Shown here piece after piece: positions 61,497 through 64,000 of a DNA stretch of 64,000 nt (within the stretch, counting starts at the first letter, position 1; each line of letters opens with the position of its first letter). Origin of the DNA: Saccharopolyspora kobensis (GTDB lineage: Bacteria > Actinomycetota > Actinomycetes > Mycobacteriales > Pseudonocardiaceae); NCBI RefSeq assembly GCF_900108315.1, contig NZ_FNVB01000002.1:1202562-1266561 (forward strand), written 5' to 3'. The translations under genes were made by a program, and so were the position numbers. The notes under the pieces are model-generated. The model was not told the DNA's origin, searched no databases, and saw nothing but the letters and a program-made list of their open reading frames with translations.

Positions 61497-61920
61497 GCGA
61501 AAACGCTACCGCACGGACTTTCGAGGAGTCTTGTTCGGAAGCTGTGATCCGGACATCTGAGATCAGTGCCACTCGATTCCGCGCATCGGGTGAAAACCGC
61601 CGCCCCGGAACGGTGGTCCTGCGTGCGCGGCCGCCCACCGCGGGCGTGCCGGTGGCTCGCGGCGGTCTGGACCTCGGCGTAGTCTCAACCAGCGGTGGAC
61701 CCGTTCCAGACCCGGCTCTCGACGATGCTGGGGCTGTTGAGTTTTCAGCCGCCGGTTCACGAGACGACCGCCGACGCACCACCGGCGCAGAGGTCTGGAC
61801 GAAGCCCTCGGCGGGGGGTTGGCCACCGGCGGTCGGTGGTGAGACGGACGAGGGGGCTGCCTCACCACCGATCAGCCTCAAAACCCGTCGGCCGGGCGGC
61901 GACTCGGCGGAACCGGGCGC
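61497..61920. other. Gene-poor region before the LCP gene end
   Basis: 424 bases. The open frames present (61563-61868 minus, 61484-62050 plus) have arginine/proline-rich translations with no recognisable domain and look like by-products of the base composition. The region holds the carbonic anhydrase promoter area at its left end and a long stem-loop at its right end. Confidence 0.6.
61833..61871 (-). terminator. Long stem-loop with an alternative competing hairpin
   Basis: TCGGTGGTGAG (61833-61843) pairs with CTCACCACCGA (61861-61871) over 11 perfect bases with a 17-base loop, 50 bases past the LCP stop on the minus strand. Part of one arm can instead pair with CCACCG (61823-61828) through CGGTGG (61834-61839). 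It is probably the LCP terminator; a switch is possible. Confidence 0.55.
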
Positions 61921-63411
61921 TCAGTTGACGCAGGGGATGCCGTCCGCGGTGATCGTTTCGGGCTCCGGTGCGCTGCTCTGCTGCCGGGCCGGGCCGTCGA
62001 GCGAGACGGCCCGCGGCGGTGCGAAGCCCGGTGCGGCCGGGCCGCGGTAGTCGCTGCCGATGAGCACCTGAACGCGGCCGCGCGACAGGGATCCGCTCTC
62101 CTCGGTCGGCAGCCCGCCGAGCAGCGAAGCCACCTGAGCGGCGGTGGCGGTGGCGTCCGGCGCGTACCGGACGACGGAGGTGTCGCGGGAACCGGTGTTG
62201 CCGACCTTGCCGACGTCGACGCCCCGGTCGGACAGCTCCGAGCGCACCCGCTGCGCCAGGCCCGCGGTCCGCGTCGCGTTGAGCACGTCCACAGTGGCCG
62301 CTCCGGTCTCCTCGCTCGGTGGCGGCGGAGCCGAGGGGTCGATGGTCCGGTTGACGGCCGCGCGGACCGCGCGCGCGTCGACCAGGACCGCCTGGCCGTC
62401 CTCGGGCGTGTCGTACTCGGGGTCCTCGATCGGGATGGTGGTGAACCGGACGGCGCCGCCGGCCAGCCCGCGCATCCGCTCGGCGAAGGCGAGCACGTCC
62501 CAGTCGCGGTCCAGCACCACCGAGTCCTGCACCGACCCGATCAGGTCCCGCAACCGCGCCGGGTTGGCCAGCACCCCGCCGGAGAGCATCGACTGCGTCA
62601 GGCCGGACAGGAAGGCCTGCTGGCGCACCACGCGGTCGAGGTCGCCGCGCGGCAGCCCGTGCCGCTGCCGGACGAACGCCAGCGCGTCCGGGCCGGAGAT
62701 GGTCTGCGGCCCGGCGCGGAAGTTCGCCCCCGAGTAGATGTCCTTCGTCGCCGCCACCAGGCACACCGGAACACCGCCGACCGCCTCGGTGATGCGGGCG
62801 AAGCCGAGCAGGTTGACCTCGGCGTAGTGGTCGACGGACACCCCGGTCAGCTGTTCCACGGTGCGCACCAGCAGCTTGCGCCCGGCGTCGCCGCCGGTGC
62901 GCGCCAGGTGGGCCGGGTCGGTGGCGCCGCGCTTGGTCTCCGCGGTGACCGCGGCCTCCCGGCCGCGCGAGTACGCGGAATTGATCTTGTGCCTGCCGTG
63001 GCCGGGCACGTGCACGTAGGAGTCGCGCGGGAAGGAGAACCCGGTCGCGCTGGACCCGTCGTTGGGGATGTGCAGCAGGATGATGGTGTCGGTCAGCGCC
63101 GCGTCGTTCTCGCCCGCGTGCAGTTCGCGCAGCACCTCGGCGGGCAGCGGGTTGCCGTGCGCGTCGGTCCGGCTGTCCATGCCGACCAGCAGGATGTCGA
63201 TGGCCCCGTCGGCACCGGCGCCGTCGGTGACGTCGCTGGTGGCCAGCCCGTTGAGCAGGTCCCGGTAGTTGCTCCAGCCGTAACCGGTCACCACCAGCAC
63301 CAGCACGGACAGCATCGTCACCGCCACGCGCACTGCGGTGTTCGGCCGGGGCGGGGCCGGGCGGCGCGGGGGAGCGGGCTGGCGGTACGTCGTCCTGGTC
63401 TGGGGCGGCAA
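61921..63411 (-). CDS. LytR-CpsA-Psr family protein with LytR_C domain
   Basis: 496-residue envelope protein. A proline-rich cytoplasmic N-terminus precedes one membrane helix (about 28-48). The LCP catalytic domain (about 70-290) contains ILLVGMDSRTDA, LTDTIILLHI, GFSFPRDSYVHVPG and VRQRHGLPRGDLDRVVRQQ, whose Arg and Asp residues bind pyrophosphate lipid and metal. A LytR_C domain (about 360-455) follows. LCP enzymes attach arabinogalactan or similar polymers to peptidoglycan. The TTG at 63411 follows GGAGGG. Confidence 0.93.
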   Translation of the reverse strand: MPPQTRTTYRQPAPPRRPAPPRPNTAVRVAVTMLSVLVLVVTGYGWSNYRDLLNGLATSDVTDGAGADGAIDILLVGMDSRTDAHGNPLPAEVLRELHAGENDAALTDTIILLHIPNDGSSATGFSFPRDSYVHVPGHGRHKINSAYSRGREAAVTAETKRGATDPAHLARTGGDAGRKLLVRTVEQLTGVSVDHYAEVNLLGFARITEAVGGVPVCLVAATKDIYSGANFRAGPQTISGPDALAFVRQRHGLPRGDLDRVVRQQAFLSGLTQSMLSGGVLANPARLRDLIGSVQDSVVLDRDWDVLAFAERMRGLAGGAVRFTTIPIEDPEYDTPEDGQAVLVDARAVRAAVNRTIDPSAPPPPSEETGAATVDVLNATRTAGLAQRVRSELSDRGVDVGKVGNTGSRDTSVVRYAPDATATAAQVASLLGGLPTEESGSLSRGRVQVLIGSDYRGPAAPGFAPPRAVSLDGPARQQSSAPEPETITADGIPCVN

Positions 63412-63549
63412 GGTCCCTCCGGCTGGGTGCTGGTGCTGCGAGGGTCGAAAACCCGTTCCAGGATCGCACTCTTCGGGCCTCGGGGCGGATCATCCGATAG
63501 CGGCGACTTTCGCGACGCAGGGTGATCGCCGCGGTGGTCCACTGTGGAA

Positions 63550-64000
63550 TCAGTCCGGCAGGTCGCCCTGCCGGATGCGGTAGACCTGCAGCGCGGTGTC
63601 GTAGTACTTGGTCGTCTCGCCGACCCACTCCATGCCGATGCGCCGCGCGGTGGACATCGCCCGCGTGTTGTCCGGCCGGGCCAGCGCGAACACCGCATCG
63701 ATGTCGTAGCTGAACGCCCAGCGCAGCAGTGCGGTCGCGGCCTCGGTGGCGTAGCCGGATCCCCACGCCTCGGGGCGCAGCTGCCAGGTCAGCTCCAGGT
63801 CGTGGTCGTAGGGCGGCAGCATCCGCAGCACCAGCCCGCCGACCACCACGTCGTCGGAGCGGCGCTGCATCGCCCACCTGCCGGTCGGCGGCACCAGGTT
63901 GGGCTGCGACTCGAGCCAGGAGTGCACGACGGCGCGCATCGCGGCGAGGTCGGCGACGCTGGCGATGACCGGGGTGAGCCACTCGGTCACCTCGGACCGG
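63550..64000 (-). CDS. GNAT acetyltransferase, RimJ/RimL-like (partial, runs off the window)
   Basis: The visible 150 residues cover the core and C-terminus of a GNAT protein: DVVVGGLVLRML, LTWQLRPEAWGSGYATEAATALLRWAF (the acetyl-CoA loop region), and NTRAMSTARRIGMEWVGE. A GTG at 63990 is present, but the frame stays open to the window end. The usual N-terminal strand of RimJ/RimL-type enzymes is missing, so the true start is probably beyond 64000. Acceptor unknown. Confidence 0.8.
   Translation of the reverse strand, partial: RSEVTEWLTPVIASVADLAAMRAVVHSWLESQPNLVPPTGRWAMQRRSDDVVVGGLVLRMLPPYDHDLELTWQLRPEAWGSGYATEAATALLRWAFSYDIDAVFALARPDNTRAMSTARRIGMEWVGETTKYYDTALQVYRIRQGDLPD

Noticed and set aside
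61484-62050. 188-codon plus-strand frame between carbonic anhydrase and LCP gene
   Set aside because: No domain, low-complexity composition, no ribosome binding site, and its 3' half is antisense to the LCP coding sequence.
1-64000. CRISPR array, insertion sequence, prophage or tRNA genes
   Set aside because: No regularly spaced repeats, transposase or integrase motifs, or cloverleaf-like sequences were recognised in the window.

Overview
The window is very GC-rich, uses many GTG and TTG starts and packs genes with 4-base overlaps. It carries an Mce operon, a hopanoid operon, a LytR-CpsA-Psr protein and a GPP34 protein. Together these point to an actinobacterium, most likely of the Pseudonocardiales and Saccharopolyspora-like; the genus is inference. 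It looks like ordinary chromosome: I found no rRNA, tRNA, insertion sequence, prophage or CRISPR array.

Layout. 0.1-1.9 kb: two-component system. 2.0-8.7 kb: cydABDC (cytochrome bd oxidase plus its exporter) with a coupled amidase. 8.7-10.9 kb: tartrate/D-malate-type dehydrogenase and a PHP phosphoesterase. 10.9-13.4 kb: MarR regulator converging on an ABC exporter. 13.5-16.4 kb: GPP34 protein, APC permease and GNAT acetyltransferase. 16.4-20.4 kb: amidohydrolase and AbgT transporter, divergent from a double Lrp-type regulator. 20.4-21.9 kb: a small unknown protein and an acyl-CoA dehydrogenase-fold flavoprotein. 22.0-27.3 kb: L-lactate module (lctP-lutA-lutB-lutC) divergent from an LldR/FadR-type regulator, with an LldR-like operator between them. 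27.4-33.8 kb: protocatechuate branch of the beta-ketoadipate pathway (pcaI-J-H-G-B-D-C, then an IclR regulator), with two PcaR/PcaU-like 15-bp sites before pcaI.

33.9-38.6 kb: a divergent ClpS/DUF2017 pair, two Nudix hydrolases, a stand-alone piece of class II ribonucleotide reductase, a CapA protein and a DUF3048 lipoprotein. 38.7-40.1 kb: a YhgE-like membrane protein with a C-terminal carboxypeptidase-regulatory-like domain. 40.1-48.6 kb: complete mce operon (yrbEA, yrbEB, mceA-F and an Mce-associated protein), without its ATPase. 49.0-56.7 kb: hopanoid operon (hpnC, hpnD, hpnE, prenyl diphosphate synthase, squalene-hopene cyclase, hpnG, hpnH). 56.8-60.8 kb: a three-gene operon encoding a short-chain dehydrogenase, a DMT-type membrane protein and a natural fusion of a diacylglycerol-type glycosyltransferase to a WS/DGAT acyltransferase. 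60.9-64 kb: beta-carbonic anhydrase, LytR-CpsA-Psr protein and a truncated GNAT gene at the edge.

The most unusual items are the glycosyltransferase-acyltransferase fusion next to the hopanoid genes, the ClpS paralogue lacking the conserved histidine and paired with DUF2017, the detached NrdJ C-terminal domain, the membrane protein with a CarboxypepD_reg tail, and several palindromes that look like operators for the local regulators.
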